From: Chryseobacterium hagamense
GTDB lineage: Bacteria > Bacteroidota > Bacteroidia > Flavobacteriales > Weeksellaceae
Assembly: GCF_007991455.1 (NCBI RefSeq)
Contig: NZ_BJYJ01000005.1
Coordinates: 62,001-126,000 of the forward strand
DNA: 64,000 bases
Reading direction: 5' to 3'
In this document: piece by piece, positions 16,699 to 25,646 of the stretch
How the letters are laid out: the number at the start of each line of letters is the position of its first letter
Position numbering within the stretch: the stretch's first letter is position 1
Notes under the pieces: model-generated
Database searches by the model: none
The model's input: only the letters and a program-made list of their open reading frames with translations
What the model was told of the DNA's origin: nothing
Made by a program: the position numbers and the translations under genes

Positions 16699-17505
16699 AT
16701 GAAAATAAAACACATTTTTGGAATAGGAGCGATGGCTCTTTCAGTGGCAGCCTGTACTACGAACCCGATTACGGGGAGATCCTCATTACAGCTGGCCAAT
16801 AATTCAGAGATTGCGACCATGGCAGCGCAGGAATACCGGTCGACCCTAGGAAAATCTAAGGTAATTACCGGAACAGCTGATGCCAAAAGGGTGGTGAATG
16901 TAGGATCAAGAATAAAATCTGCCGCAGAAAAATATTATCAGCAAATCGGCCGTTCTGCAGATTTGGCCAATTACAAGTGGGAATTTAATCTGATCCAGAG
17001 CCAGGAACTGAATGCATGGTGTATGCCTGGCGGAAAAGTAGCCGTATATACCGGAATCTTGCCGGTAACAAAAAACGACAGCGGGCTGGCAGTAGTGCTC
17101 GGACATGAAGTTTCCCATGCACTGGCAGGTCACGGGAATGAAAGGATTTCCCAGGCCATGGTTGCACAATATGGAGGCCAGATCCTTGGAGGATCAATTT
17201 CCAATTCGCAATGGGCAACTGTCTTCCAGCAGGTATATCCGATCGGTTCTCAGGTTGCTTTGTTGAAATACGGAAGAAACCAGGAATCTGAAGCGGATGA
17301 GATGGGCTTGTACCTGATGTCGATGGCAGGATATGATCCCAGGGAAGCTATTCCTTTCTGGAGCCGGATGGAAGGGGCATCCAAAGGAGCCAGACAGCCG
17401 GAATTCCTTTCTACACACCCGAACCCGCAGACCCGGATTGCGGATATCAACAAAGATTTACCGAAAGCTCTGGAGTATTACAGAGCAGCAGGTGGAAAAA
17501 TATAA
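16699..17505 (+). CDS. M48-family zinc metalloprotease lipoprotein
   Basis: A 268-residue M48 peptidase. It has a lipobox (SVAAC) at about residue 17, so it is anchored on the periplasmic side of a membrane. The zinc site is H136-E137-V138-S139-H140 with the third ligand in QESEAD (E196 or E198), and the following segment GLYLMSMAGYDPREAIPFW is typical for the family. Relatives (BepA, LoiP/YcaL type) degrade misassembled outer-membrane proteins, which is the likely role here. It stands alone and ends at a terminator-like hairpin. Confidence 0.88.
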   Translation: MKIKHIFGIGAMALSVAACTTNPITGRSSLQLANNSEIATMAAQEYRSTLGKSKVITGTADAKRVVNVGSRIKSAAEKYYQQIGRSADLANYKWEFNLIQSQELNAWCMPGGKVAVYTGILPVTKNDSGLAVVLGHEVSHALAGHGNERISQAMVAQYGGQILGGSISNSQWATVFQQVYPIGSQVALLKYGRNQESEADEMGLYLMSMAGYDPREAIPFWSRMEGASKGARQPEFLSTHPNPQTRIADINKDLPKALEYYRAAGGKI

Positions 17506-17529
17506 AAATATTAATTCAGAATAAAACAG

Positions 17530-17568
17530 AAGCCTTATTGAATTTTATTAAATTTGATAAGGCTTTTT
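17530..17568 (+). terminator. Terminator after the M48 protease
   Basis: AAGCCTTAT (17530-17538) pairs with ATAAGGCTT (17557-17565) across 18 nt, followed by T. The loop region also contains TAAATTTG (17549-17556), a perfect -7 element that may serve the next gene. Confidence 0.6.
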
Positions 17569-17589
17569 AATACCAAAACCAAAAACACT

Positions 17590-17916
17590 ATGAAAAATTT
17601 AACCATTATCGGGCTTGTACTCCTTGCCGTTTCCATTTTGCTGTTTTATCTTACAGCCAATAATTTTACCGTTAATGATCTTGGAATGCCTCATATCATG
17701 GGAATCCTGGGAGGAATCGGAATCGGTCTTATTATCGGTGGAATGGTGGGCTATGTAAGCAAAGGAAGTGCTATCAAAGCTGAGCAGAGAAGAAAAGAAT
17801 ATCTGCAGCTGCAGAAAGAAAAAGAAGAACTCGAAAAACAGGCTGCTGAAATTGCCAGACGCGAATCCGAGCTTCGGCAACAGAAAACATATACAAATCA
17901 AAATCCTCAGATCTGA
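17590..17916 (+). CDS. Small membrane protein with C-terminal coiled coil
   Basis: A 108-residue protein. Two transmembrane helices (about 3-22 and 33-55, the second Gly/Ile-rich: GILGGIGIGLIIGGMVGYV) are followed by a charged, heptad-rich cytoplasmic coiled coil (KEYLQLQKEKEELEKQAAEI). No family recognised. ATG 17590 is chosen because the twelve upstream codons in frame are AT-rich and lie over the preceding terminator. The last five codons and the stop lie inside a strong hairpin. Confidence 0.65.
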   Translation: MKNLTIIGLVLLAVSILLFYLTANNFTVNDLGMPHIMGILGGIGIGLIIGGMVGYVSKGSAIKAEQRRKEYLQLQKEKEELEKQAAEIARRESELRQQKTYTNQNPQI

Positions 17917-17934
17917 TGATCTGAGGATTTTGAT
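17897..17934. terminator. Long symmetrical hairpin with the stop codon in its loop
   Basis: A 17-bp stem (17897-17913 with 17918-17934) encloses TGAT; the TGA stop of the plus-strand gene is at 17914-17916. Both flanks are AT-rich, so it can end transcription from both convergent genes. Confidence 0.7.
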
Positions 17935-17952
17935 AAATTTCTTTTCTCCTTA

Positions 17953-18564
17953 TTAAAATTTGTACCCAACTCCGACCATAAAGAGGTTTGGTCTGTTGTC
18001 ATACCGGATTTCCGTACCGGAAACCCTGTTGATAAAGTTTCTGGAATCCTTGCTGAAAGCACCTTCATATCTGGCATTCACAAGAAATTTTTTCACTTCA
18101 AGCTGGGCTCCGAACTGGTAGCCTACCGTGAAATTATTGCTTGCATTTTCCTGGAAATCGTTAAAGGTATCTTCTTTTGCAAGGTTGTAACTTGCCACCG
18201 GACCTACATATACCCCTAAAAGATCACCCAGTACTTTATGTCCTACCAGAACAGGCAGGTCGATTCGGCTGCTTTTAACATCAAACGTTGTATTCTCCGT
18301 AGTGAATTCATTCTTAAAATTGGTGTAGTACAATTCCGGCATCAGGAAAAATGAGGCGGGAAGATTGGCTTTCAGGGACAGACCTACGTTAAAACCTACA
18401 TTGTTTTTTCCTTCGCCCTGAATGGCCTGGTTTACCGTCCCTTTGATGTTTTGCCATGAAGGCGATCCTGTAGGAAAAATCAGGTTTACTTTACCTGCCA
18501 GGGAAACCTGGGCTGAAGCAAAGACAGAAAATCCTATTAATGCTATACTAATTGCCTTTTTCAT
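17953..18564 (-). CDS. Outer-membrane beta-barrel protein (PorT-like fold)
   Basis: A 203-residue protein with a signal peptide ending in ASAQ and alternating hydrophobic/aromatic beta strands, ending in an aromatic C-terminus (FMVGVGYKF), as in small eight-stranded outer-membrane barrels of Bacteroidota. The start codon lies 17 nt inside the upstream ABC-ATPase gene, so it is translationally coupled to the Mla-type transporter. This arrangement suggests that it is the outer-membrane part or a partner of that lipid transport system, although the family itself is very broad. Confidence 0.75.
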   Translation of the reverse strand: MKKAISIALIGFSVFASAQVSLAGKVNLIFPTGSPSWQNIKGTVNQAIQGEGKNNVGFNVGLSLKANLPASFFLMPELYYTNFKNEFTTENTTFDVKSSRIDLPVLVGHKVLGDLLGVYVGPVASYNLAKEDTFNDFQENASNNFTVGYQFGAQLEVKKFLVNARYEGAFSKDSRNFINRVSGTEIRYDNRPNLFMVGVGYKF

Positions 18565-19363
18565 TATCGTCTATTTTTGTGATTGTATTATCAATAGTCT
18601 TATTATTCTCAAGCAGATATTCTCTGAGTTCTTTAAACAGTTCCGAAGAATAAACGAAATCGATCAGGTTTTTATTGCCTGCCGTAATCAGTACATCCTT
18701 GTTTCCTTCCCATTCTTTCAGTCCTAATCTCAGGTAAACGATTTTCTGGCCGATCGTCATTACCGAATTCATATCGTGGGTATTGATAATGGTGGTCGTG
18801 TTGTATTCCTGGGTAATTTCAAGCAGGAGATCGTCGATGATGTTTGAAGTGTACGGATCAAGCCCGGAGTTGGGTTCATCACAGAAAAGGTATTTCGGAT
18901 TGTTGACAATGGCTCTTGCAATCGCCACCCGCTTCTGCATCCCTCCGGAAATTTCGGATGGGAATTTCCTGTTGGCCTTGTCAAGATGTACTCTTCCGAT
19001 AACATCAAATACCCTCTTTTTCTTTTCCCTGAACGTCAGGTTGGTGAACATGTCCAGTGGAAACATAATGTTTTCTTCTACGGTCAAGGAGTCGAACAGG
19101 GCGCTTCCCTGGAATACCGTTCCTATTTCAGACCGGAGGTGCTGCTTCTCGTCACGGGTCATGACATTGATGTCTTTACCGTCAAACAGGATTTCTCCTG
19201 ATGTCGGCTGGTAGACATTCAGTAAACTTTTCAGGAAAACCGTTTTTCCGGATCCGCTCTGCCCGATGATCAAATTTACTTTTCCTTTATCGAAAGTGGT
19301 AGAAATCCCTTTCAGTACCTCTACATTATCAAAACTCTTTTTTAGATCTTTTACCTCAATCAT
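18548..19363 (-). CDS. Mla-type ABC transporter ATPase (MlaF-like)
   Basis: A 271-residue ATPase of the retrograde phospholipid (Mla/MCE) transporter class. Motifs in order: Walker A GQSGSGKT, the Q-loop at GTVFQGSALFDSLTVEEN, signature SGGMQKRVAIARAI, Walker B KYLFCDEPNSGLDP, and the H-loop NTHDMNSV. The GTVFQGSALFDS block is typical for MlaF and the related TGD3. The start ATG at 19363 overlaps the permease stop (TGATG), so the 20-codon extension of the open frame is rejected. Works with the permease directly upstream and an MCE protein such as that at 36359. Confidence 0.9.
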   Translation of the reverse strand: MIEVKDLKKSFDNVEVLKGISTTFDKGKVNLIIGQSGSGKTVFLKSLLNVYQPTSGEILFDGKDINVMTRDEKQHLRSEIGTVFQGSALFDSLTVEENIMFPLDMFTNLTFREKKKRVFDVIGRVHLDKANRKFPSEISGGMQKRVAIARAIVNNPKYLFCDEPNSGLDPYTSNIIDDLLLEITQEYNTTTIINTHDMNSVMTIGQKIVYLRLGLKEWEGNKDVLITAGNKNLIDFVYSSELFKELREYLLENNKTIDNTITKIDDNEKGN

Positions 19364-20115
19364 CAGCTTAAAATTAATTGGGTTAATAACAATTCCGAAA
19401 GGATGATGAAGACCATCGTCCATACTACTGCCTGGGTACTGGCCCTACCTACTTCCAGGGAGCCTCCTTTTACGTTATATCCGAAATAAGAAGGAACCGT
19501 TGCAATAACAAAGGCGAAAACGATGGTTTTGGTAAATGCATAATAAACAAAAAGGTTCGGCATGTACATCTGGATTCCGGTAATATATTCGTTAGTAGTC
19601 CAGTTTCCGGTCAGTATCCCCGCAATATAACCGCCTCCGATACCGAATACGATACTGATGGCAATCAGTAAAGGGTTAAAAATAACACAGGCTAGAATTT
19701 TTGGCAATATCAGGAAATTAGGTGAGTTGACCCCCATAATGTCAAGAGCGTCAATCTGCTCGGAAACCCTCATGGTACCGATGCTGGACGCAATATATGA
19801 TCCTACTTTTCCTGCCAAAATAAGACTGATGATAGTTGGAGAGAACTCTAGTACCAGAACAGCCTTCGTTGCATAACCCACAAATGAAGGTGGAATCGGA
19901 AATGATGACGAATCGAAGTTATTAAACATCTGGATGGCCACTACCGCTCCTACGAATATAGAAGTAAAGATCACCAACCCGAACGAGTTGACTCCCAGAT
20001 CATTGATTTCTCTCATAAACAGCTTCCAGAAGACCCTCATTTTCTGAGGTTTCTGGATGGATTTTCCCAGAAGAATAATGTATTCTCCAATCGCTGTAAA
20101 AAACTTTTTTAACAT
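19363..20115 (-). CDS. Mla-type ABC transporter permease (MlaE-like)
   Basis: A 250-residue inner-membrane permease of the MlaE family with about five to six transmembrane helices. Conserved blocks seen: FVGAVVAIQM, LEFSPTIISLILAGKVGS, then IASSIGTMRVSEQIDALDIM and MVFIILSELLLTQLI at the C-terminus. It is the first gene of a permease-ATPase-beta-barrel unit. The usual third component, MlaD, is encoded separately at 36359-37309. Substrate is expected to be phospholipid in the envelope. Confidence 0.92.
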   Translation of the reverse strand: MLKKFFTAIGEYIILLGKSIQKPQKMRVFWKLFMREINDLGVNSFGLVIFTSIFVGAVVAIQMFNNFDSSSFPIPPSFVGYATKAVLVLEFSPTIISLILAGKVGSYIASSIGTMRVSEQIDALDIMGVNSPNFLILPKILACVIFNPLLIAISIVFGIGGGYIAGILTGNWTTNEYITGIQMYMPNLFVYYAFTKTIVFAFVIATVPSYFGYNVKGGSLEVGRASTQAVVWTMVFIILSELLLTQLILS

Positions 20116-20220
20116 TCTGCTAAATTAGACTTTTTTTATTGAATTAGATTAAAGTTGAGGCTAAGACTCAGGCTCTTCTTTACTATTAAAGTAATATATC
20201 ATAATGTAGACCAAAACAAT

Positions 20221-21591
20221 TTATTTTGCATTTTTGTCGCCGGTCAGTATTAATAAAATGGTTTTCAGAATAATTACCAGATCGAGCACGAAACTCCAGT
20301 TTCTTACATAAAAAGCATCGGCGAGCACGCGTTTGTTCATTTCCACCTTCATATCTCCGGCATCGCCGCGCAGTCCGTTCACCTGTGCCAATCCTGTAAT
20401 TCCTGGGCTTACCATACTCCGTAAACTGTAACGTCCGATTTTGGGCTTATAATAATCATCCACTACCAGCATATGGGGACGGGGTCCAACGACCGACATT
20501 TCCCCTTTCAGGACATTCAGGAACTGCGGCATTTCGTCCAGGCTTGTCTTTCTTAAAATTTTTCCGATGCGGGTAATCCGGGAGTCGTTTTCTGAAGTGG
20601 TTTTTACTGTCGATTCATCATTTATTACCATTGTCCGGAATTTGATGCACCGGAATACCTCTTCGTGAAAGCCATAACGTTCCTGGATGAAAAATACGGG
20701 ACCCTTGGAACATGATTTTATAAGGATGGCAATAATGGGAAACAGCCAGGAACAGATGCCTACCAGTATGATAACGGAAAAAATAATATCAAAAGCTCTT
20801 TTAAGCAAAAAATTATAATACGAGTCCAACGGATACTTTGCCTGATTCAGAACGGGCTGCGTCTGGATATAGCCCATGTCATATAAAAAGAAACTATTCT
20901 GCGTAATGCTGGGAATCAGGGAGATGTGAACTTTGTTGGCTTCGGCCAATCTGAAGATTTCTCTTTCTTCCCGGTCATCATAGGTATTTTCGACAGGAAT
21001 AAACAGGGTATGGATCCCGTTGCTTTTCCAGAAGTCCACCAGATCACCGGCGTGTAACCCGGCTTTTTGGTATTCAAAAATTTTGTAACCGTAATCTTTT
21101 CTTTCCTTTAAAATGTTTTTCAGCACTTCGGTAGAGCTGTTCTCATCCAGAAACATAATGTTCCTGTGATTGATTCCCAGGCTCCGGATGTATTTAATTC
21201 CAAAATAAATCAGGGATTTGGCCAGGAAGATAAAGAAAAACAGATAGAATGAGAGCCAATAGATATCCGAATTGAAAAATACGTTGTAACTCACTTTGCC
21301 AAGCAGAAGAATGCCCAGGATAAACAGCAGAAAGTGAGCAAACAGCCGTTCCAGAAACAAGGTGTAGGTTAAATTTCTCTGGATATTATAAATCTTTGTC
21401 CTGCCGCTGAGCAGCATCCAGAACAAAAATAACAACGCGAGAGAAAATAAATTCTGGTACCAGGTTTCCGGATCATACCTTAAATTCTGATTCCTGCTGA
21501 GAAAAAAGAAAATAAAGATAGAGGCCATAACCAAAAGGTCAAGCAAAATGATGATCGATTTCAGGTATCTGGAATATCGGATTCTCTGCAT
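20221..21591 (-). CDS. Undecaprenyl-phosphate sugar phosphotransferase (WcaJ/PglC class)
   Basis: A 456-residue polyisoprenyl-phosphate hexose-1-phosphate transferase that starts surface-polysaccharide synthesis by loading the first sugar phosphate on the lipid carrier. The N-terminal part has four transmembrane helices and a Rossmann-like domain. A fifth membrane segment (FDIIFSVIILVGICSWLFPI) precedes the catalytic domain with CIKFRTMV, DEMPQFLNVLKGEMSVVGPRP and GITGLAQVNGLRGD, all typical. It is not inside a polysaccharide cluster here, though a glycosyltransferase and flippase lie at 41.3-43.7 kb. Confidence 0.9.
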   Translation of the reverse strand: MQRIRYSRYLKSIIILLDLLVMASIFIFFFLSRNQNLRYDPETWYQNLFSLALLFLFWMLLSGRTKIYNIQRNLTYTLFLERLFAHFLLFILGILLLGKVSYNVFFNSDIYWLSFYLFFFIFLAKSLIYFGIKYIRSLGINHRNIMFLDENSSTEVLKNILKERKDYGYKIFEYQKAGLHAGDLVDFWKSNGIHTLFIPVENTYDDREEREIFRLAEANKVHISLIPSITQNSFFLYDMGYIQTQPVLNQAKYPLDSYYNFLLKRAFDIIFSVIILVGICSWLFPIIAILIKSCSKGPVFFIQERYGFHEEVFRCIKFRTMVINDESTVKTTSENDSRITRIGKILRKTSLDEMPQFLNVLKGEMSVVGPRPHMLVVDDYYKPKIGRYSLRSMVSPGITGLAQVNGLRGDAGDMKVEMNKRVLADAFYVRNWSFVLDLVIILKTILLILTGDKNAK

Positions 21592-21634
21592 CTATCAGTA
21601 TTTCGGATACAACAGGGGCTAATTTACATAATTT

Positions 21635-22264
21635 TTACGGGATATTCAGATACTTATGGGTCTGAACCGAAGCCCTCCATTCCGGGTGCTCCAGAATAAA
21701 ATCCGTAATCTTAGGATACATTTCGTCCCGTTTGCTCCATTCGCTCTGAAGATAAAGCGTACAGTTTGCTGAGACTTTAGCAGCCTGCTCCTGGGCGAAT
21801 TTAAAATCATTATTATTGAAAACAATTACTTTAAGCTCATGTGCCCTGGCATAGATCTCTTCTTTCGGAAGCCCTGTTTTTTTAGGTGAAAGCGTAATCC
21901 AGTCGATTTGTCCGCTCATCGGGTAAGCACCCGACGTTTCAATATGAACGGTACAGCCTAATGCTTTTAACCGTGAGGTTAAAATATCCAGATTCCACAT
22001 CAAGGGCTCACCGCCTGTTAAAACAATGGTTTTGCAGTGCCTGGCAGCCGTTTCCGCAATTTCTTCCGCATTCATCAGCGGGTGCAGGTTCGGGTCCCAG
22101 CTTTCTTTTACATCGCACCAGTGGCATCCGACGTCACAACCGCCTAATCTGATGAAATAGGCTGCTTTTCCGGTATGCGCTCCTTCGCCCTGAAGAGTGT
22201 AAAAATGCTCCATCACCGGGAGCATTTTACCTTCTTTTAATAAAATATCTTCTTCTGTCTTCAT
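21635..22264 (-). CDS. queE: 7-carboxy-7-deazaguanine synthase QueE
   Basis: A radical-SAM enzyme that converts 6-carboxytetrahydropterin to 7-carboxy-7-deazaguanine in queuosine synthesis. The cluster motif is the QueE type: GGCDVGCHWCDVKESW. Other blocks: FYTLQGEGAHTGKAAYFIR at the N-terminus, VLTGGEPLMWN, IETSGAYP and SPKKTGLPKE. Start at ATG 22264 (MKTEEDILLKEG) gives 209 residues; the open frame extends 13 codons upstream into folD. It lies 7 nt after folD on the same strand and is probably co-transcribed with it. Confidence 0.92.
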   Translation of the reverse strand: MKTEEDILLKEGKMLPVMEHFYTLQGEGAHTGKAAYFIRLGGCDVGCHWCDVKESWDPNLHPLMNAEEIAETAARHCKTIVLTGGEPLMWNLDILTSRLKALGCTVHIETSGAYPMSGQIDWITLSPKKTGLPKEEIYARAHELKVIVFNNNDFKFAQEQAAKVSANCTLYLQSEWSKRDEMYPKITDFILEHPEWRASVQTHKYLNIP

Positions 22265-22271
22265 TTTAAAA

Positions 22272-23156
22272 TTAGTCGTTATAGACCGAAGTTTTGTAAG
22301 CAATGATGGTATTTTTCATCAGCATTGCTCTGGTCATAGGCCCGACTCCTCCCGGTACCGGCGTGATCCAGCCTGCTTTTTCGGCACAGCTGTCGAAATC
22401 TACGTCACCCGCCAGGTAATATCCTTTCGGAGAATCATCATCTACTCTCGTAATGCCCACGTCCACGATTACCGCTCCATCCTTGATCATATCTCCCTTT
22501 AAGAAATGGGGGTCGCCTAAGGCTGTGATAACAATGTCCGCTTTCTTCGTATATTCTTCAATGTCTTTTGTATAAGAGTGCGTCAGGGTAACGGTAGAAT
22601 TTCCAGGGAAGTCTTTTCTTCCCATCAGGATGCTCATCGGTCTTCCTACGATTTTACTTCTCCCGATAATCACACAATCTTTTCCTTTTGTTTCAATATT
22701 ATATCTTTCCAGCAATGTTAAGATACCGAACGGTGTCGCCGGTAAGAAGGTATCCATTTCCAGAGCCATTCTTCCGAAGTTTTCCGGGTGGAATCCGTCT
22801 ACATCTTTTCGCGGATCAATAGCATTAATGATCTTTTCCTGATCGATCTGATCCGGCAAAGGAAGCTGAACGATGAAACCATCCACCGCTTTCGACCTGT
22901 TCAGTTCGTCGATTTTTTCCAATAATTCGGATTCGGAAACCGTGCTTGGAAATTTAATCAGGCTGGACTGGAATCCTACTTCCTCACAGTCTTTTACTTT
23001 GGAATTCACATAGGCTTTGCTCGCTCCGTTGTTCCCCACGAGAATGGCTACCAAATGCGGGGCTCTTCTTTTTCCGGCAACGATTTTTTCAACCTCAGCC
23101 TTGATTTCCTGTTTTATTTCTTTGGATATTTTTAATCCGTCAAGAATTTCTGCCAT
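22272..23156 (-). CDS. folD: Bifunctional methylenetetrahydrofolate dehydrogenase/cyclohydrolase
   Basis: FolD interconverts 5,10-methylene-, 5,10-methenyl- and 10-formyl-tetrahydrofolate using NADP. At 294 residues it has normal length. Diagnostic blocks: AYVNSKVKDCEEVGF with the catalytic Lys, GFIVQLPLPDQI, DPRKDVDGFHPENFG, VIIGRSKIVGRPMSILM and PVPGGVGPMTRAMLM. It precedes queE. Upstream lies the remnant of a toxin gene (23188-23433). Confidence 0.95.
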   Translation of the reverse strand: MAEILDGLKISKEIKQEIKAEVEKIVAGKRRAPHLVAILVGNNGASKAYVNSKVKDCEEVGFQSSLIKFPSTVSESELLEKIDELNRSKAVDGFIVQLPLPDQIDQEKIINAIDPRKDVDGFHPENFGRMALEMDTFLPATPFGILTLLERYNIETKGKDCVIIGRSKIVGRPMSILMGRKDFPGNSTVTLTHSYTKDIEEYTKKADIVITALGDPHFLKGDMIKDGAVIVDVGITRVDDDSPKGYYLAGDVDFDSCAEKAGWITPVPGGVGPMTRAMLMKNTIIAYKTSVYND

Positions 23157-23187
23157 TTTACTTTTTATTTACTTTATTGATTAGATT

Positions 23188-23433
23188 TTAAGGATATTTC
23201 TCCGGATTCTGATGGGTGCAGAAAACAGAGAGGATATAAATCATTTTTTTTCTTCATTAAAGCTCTTACATGCCTGAATCTTTTCTGAAAATTAAGGATT
23301 GTATCCTGTTAATAGAAAAGTCTAACTGTTTATTAAAGCTTTTCAGAACCTTTATTGAAATATGGAAATAATAATCTGTTGCATCTTCGATATTTTTCTC
23401 AGCCAAAGGTGGGAACCTGAAATCAAAGTCCAT
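23188..23433 (-). pseudogene. Decayed ParE/RelE-like toxin gene
   Basis: From ATG 23433 the frame reads MDFDFRFPPLAEKNIEDA..., then YYFHISIKVLKSFNKQLD and stops at residue 55, matching the N-terminal half of ParE/RelE-superfamily toxins of Bacteroidota. The rest is still visible in the other frames: FQKRFRHVRALMKKK in the second, and IYILSVFCTHQNPEKYP followed by a stop in the third. At least two frameshifts and an internal deletion therefore inactivated it. The start overlaps the antitoxin gene by 11 nt, the usual toxin-antitoxin operon layout. Confidence 0.75.
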
Positions 23434-23641
23434 ATTTTTCCCGGATTCTTTTTAATGGTTCCTTTCCATCTACATATTGAGATCTGTCCTGTTTCAAGGC
23501 CGTTTGAATTGCCTCGGTCATTTCTTCCGTCAATTCGAAATCATCCTCATCCTTTTCAAAACTGATTTTCATTCTGTTTAAAAAAGTTTCCACAAAGATC
23601 TCTTCTTCCTTATTATTCAGGGTTATGATAATCTGTGTCAT
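23423..23641 (-). CDS. Orphan antitoxin-like protein
   Basis: A 72-residue protein beginning MTQIIITLNNKEEEIFVETFL; an in-frame start six codons upstream (23659) is possible. The beta-strand start, amphipathic helix and acidic linker (FEKDEDDFELTEEMTEAI) are typical of the short antitoxins that precede ParE/RelE toxins in flavobacteria. It appears intact, while the overlapping toxin downstream is destroyed. It may persist as a regulator or antidote against related toxins elsewhere. Confidence in a toxin-antitoxin origin comes mainly from the toxin remnant. Confidence 0.7.
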   Translation of the reverse strand: MTQIIITLNNKEEEIFVETFLNRMKISFEKDEDDFELTEEMTEAIQTALKQDRSQYVDGKEPLKRIREKYGL

Positions 23642-23681
23642 ATCTTTATTTTTAATCAAAATTAAAGAAAATCCGCATTAC

Positions 23682-25322
23682 TTATTTATTCGCTTTATAA
23701 TAATTGATCAGTCCGTTGGTTGAAGTATCATGAGAGGTAATAGTCTCACTGCTTTCAAGTTCCGGCAGGATTTTATTGGCTAAAACTTTTCCTAATTCCA
23801 CTCCGAACTGGTCGAAACTGAAAATGTTCCAGATTACCCCCTGTACGAAAATCTTATGCTCATACAAGGCGATGAGCTGGCCTAATGAAAAAGGGGTTAA
23901 TTCATTGAATAAAAATGAATTGGTAGGGGTATTTCCGTGAAAAACTTTATAATTCAGCAGGAATTCGACTTCTTCATCGGATTTTCCGGATGCTTTAAGT
24001 TCTGCTTCCACTTCTTCTTCTGTTTTCCCGAAAGCCAGAGCTTCGGTCTGGGCAAAGAAATTGGCCAGCAATTTATCCTGATGGTCAGAAACTTTATTCG
24101 GGCTTTTTGCATAAGCAATAAAATCAGCCGGAATCAGCTCGGTTCCCTGGTGGATCAGCTGATAGAAGGCGTGCTGTCCGTTGGTTCCCGGTTCTCCCCA
24201 GATAATCGGTCCGGTTTCATAATCTACGAATTCACCGTTTCGGTCTACGCATTTACCGTTGCTTTCCATATCGCCCTGCTGGAAATAGGCGGGGAAACGG
24301 TCGAGATATTGGGAATAGGGAAGGATGGCATGCGTGGTGGCCGCATAGAAATTACGGTACCAGATCCCGATCAGCCCCATCAGGACAGGGATGTTTTCTG
24401 AAAAATCTGCTGTCTGGAAATGCTGGTCGGTATCGTAAGCACCTTTCAGCAACTGCTCGAAATTTTCGTAACCTACGGCAAGGACAATGCTTAATCCAAT
24501 AGCGCTCCACAAAGAGTATCTTCCGCCGACCCAATCCCAGAATTCGAAGATGTTTTCTTCTGCAATTCCGAAATCTTTCACAGCCTGAACATTTGTAGAC
24601 AAAGCGACAAAATGTTTGGCGACATCTTCCTGCTTTCCTGCTTTCAGGAACCATTCCCTTGCCGAAAGTGCATTGGTCATCGTCTCCTGGGTAGTAAAGG
24701 TTTTAGAAGCAATGATGAATAAAGTAGTCTCAGGATTTAAATTCTTTACCGTTTCGGCCATGTGATTTCCGTCTACATTCGAAACGAAATGAACGTTTAA
24801 CCGGGTCTTAAAATGCTTCAGTGCAGAAACCACCATCACCGGCCCTAAGTCTGAACCACCGATCCCGATGTTTACCACATCCGTAATTTCTTTTCCGCTG
24901 AACCCTTTGTGGGTTCCTGAAATAATGCTTTCGGAAAAAGATTTCATGTGATCCAGAACCCTTTTGATCTGAGGCTTGATATTTTCCCCGTCTACCAGGA
25001 TTTCTTTATCTGAAAAATCCCTTAAGGCCGTATGCAGCACAGCTCTCCCTTCGGTTTCATTAATCTTGTCACCCGAAAACATTTTAGAAACCGCTTCTTT
25101 TAGCCGGCATTCTTCCGCCAGGTTCAGCAGAAGGTTCTTGGTTTTGGAATCCATCAGATTTTTAGAATAATCAAACAGAAAATTGGTTCTTTTGATTGAA
25201 AATTCGTTAAAACGGTTCGGATTATATTCAAAAAGGCTTCTCAGGTCAAAGTCGTTGCTGGCAAACTGTTCGTCAAGCGCCTTCCAGCTGTTCGTGTGTG
25301 TAGGGTTTATTTTCGATAGCAT
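23682..25322 (-). CDS. pgi: Glucose-6-phosphate isomerase
   Basis: Interconverts glucose 6-phosphate and fructose 6-phosphate. The protein has 546 residues, matching the long form common in Gram-negative bacteria. Recognised blocks include [49 protein letters not shown], and the signature [19 protein letters not shown] with the catalytic His in [11 protein letters not shown]. Stands alone on the minus strand. Confidence 0.97.
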   Translation of the reverse strand: MLSKINPTHTNSWKALDEQFASNDFDLRSLFEYNPNRFNEFSIKRTNFLFDYSKNLMDSKTKNLLLNLAEECRLKEAVSKMFSGDKINETEGRAVLHTALRDFSDKEILVDGENIKPQIKRVLDHMKSFSESIISGTHKGFSGKEITDVVNIGIGGSDLGPVMVVSALKHFKTRLNVHFVSNVDGNHMAETVKNLNPETTLFIIASKTFTTQETMTNALSAREWFLKAGKQEDVAKHFVALSTNVQAVKDFGIAEENIFEFWDWVGGRYSLWSAIGLSIVLAVGYENFEQLLKGAYDTDQHFQTADFSENIPVLMGLIGIWYRNFYAATTHAILPYSQYLDRFPAYFQQGDMESNGKCVDRNGEFVDYETGPIIWGEPGTNGQHAFYQLIHQGTELIPADFIAYAKSPNKVSDHQDKLLANFFAQTEALAFGKTEEEVEAELKASGKSDEEVEFLLNYKVFHGNTPTNSFLFNELTPFSLGQLIALYEHKIFVQGVIWNIFSFDQFGVELGKVLANKILPELESSETITSHDTSTNGLINYYKANK

Positions 25323-25646
25323 ATCTTTAGAAATTAGGGTGTTAATGCTTTAGAGCCAGGATTGTTAAAAGCCGGATTCTCTCGCAGAATTATTGATTGG
25401 CAAATTTACGGAATTTTACTCCAATGATGTTAATGGATGATTAAAAATCAGCTTCTGAAAGTAAGGCTAATCAAAACGATCCGTCATCGCTTCGATTCCA
25501 TTGGCAAGCTACGGGTATCGGTAAACTTAAGACCCACATTACTGCCGCTGTGAAGATTTTTAAAAAAATTATTGAATGCCTGGCTTTTAAAAGAATATCA
25601 TCAGATATGAAGAAGAATTGTTATTTTTAAATTAAATTTTTCATTG
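25323..25646. other. Divergent intergenic region between pgi and the GH125 gene
   Basis: About 320 nt without a gene. It holds a minus-strand -7 element for pgi (TAAATTTG at 25401-25408, 78 nt before the start) and, close to the GH125 start, only imperfect -7 look-alikes. I see no repeat, RNA or gene remnant in the rest. Confidence 0.4.
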
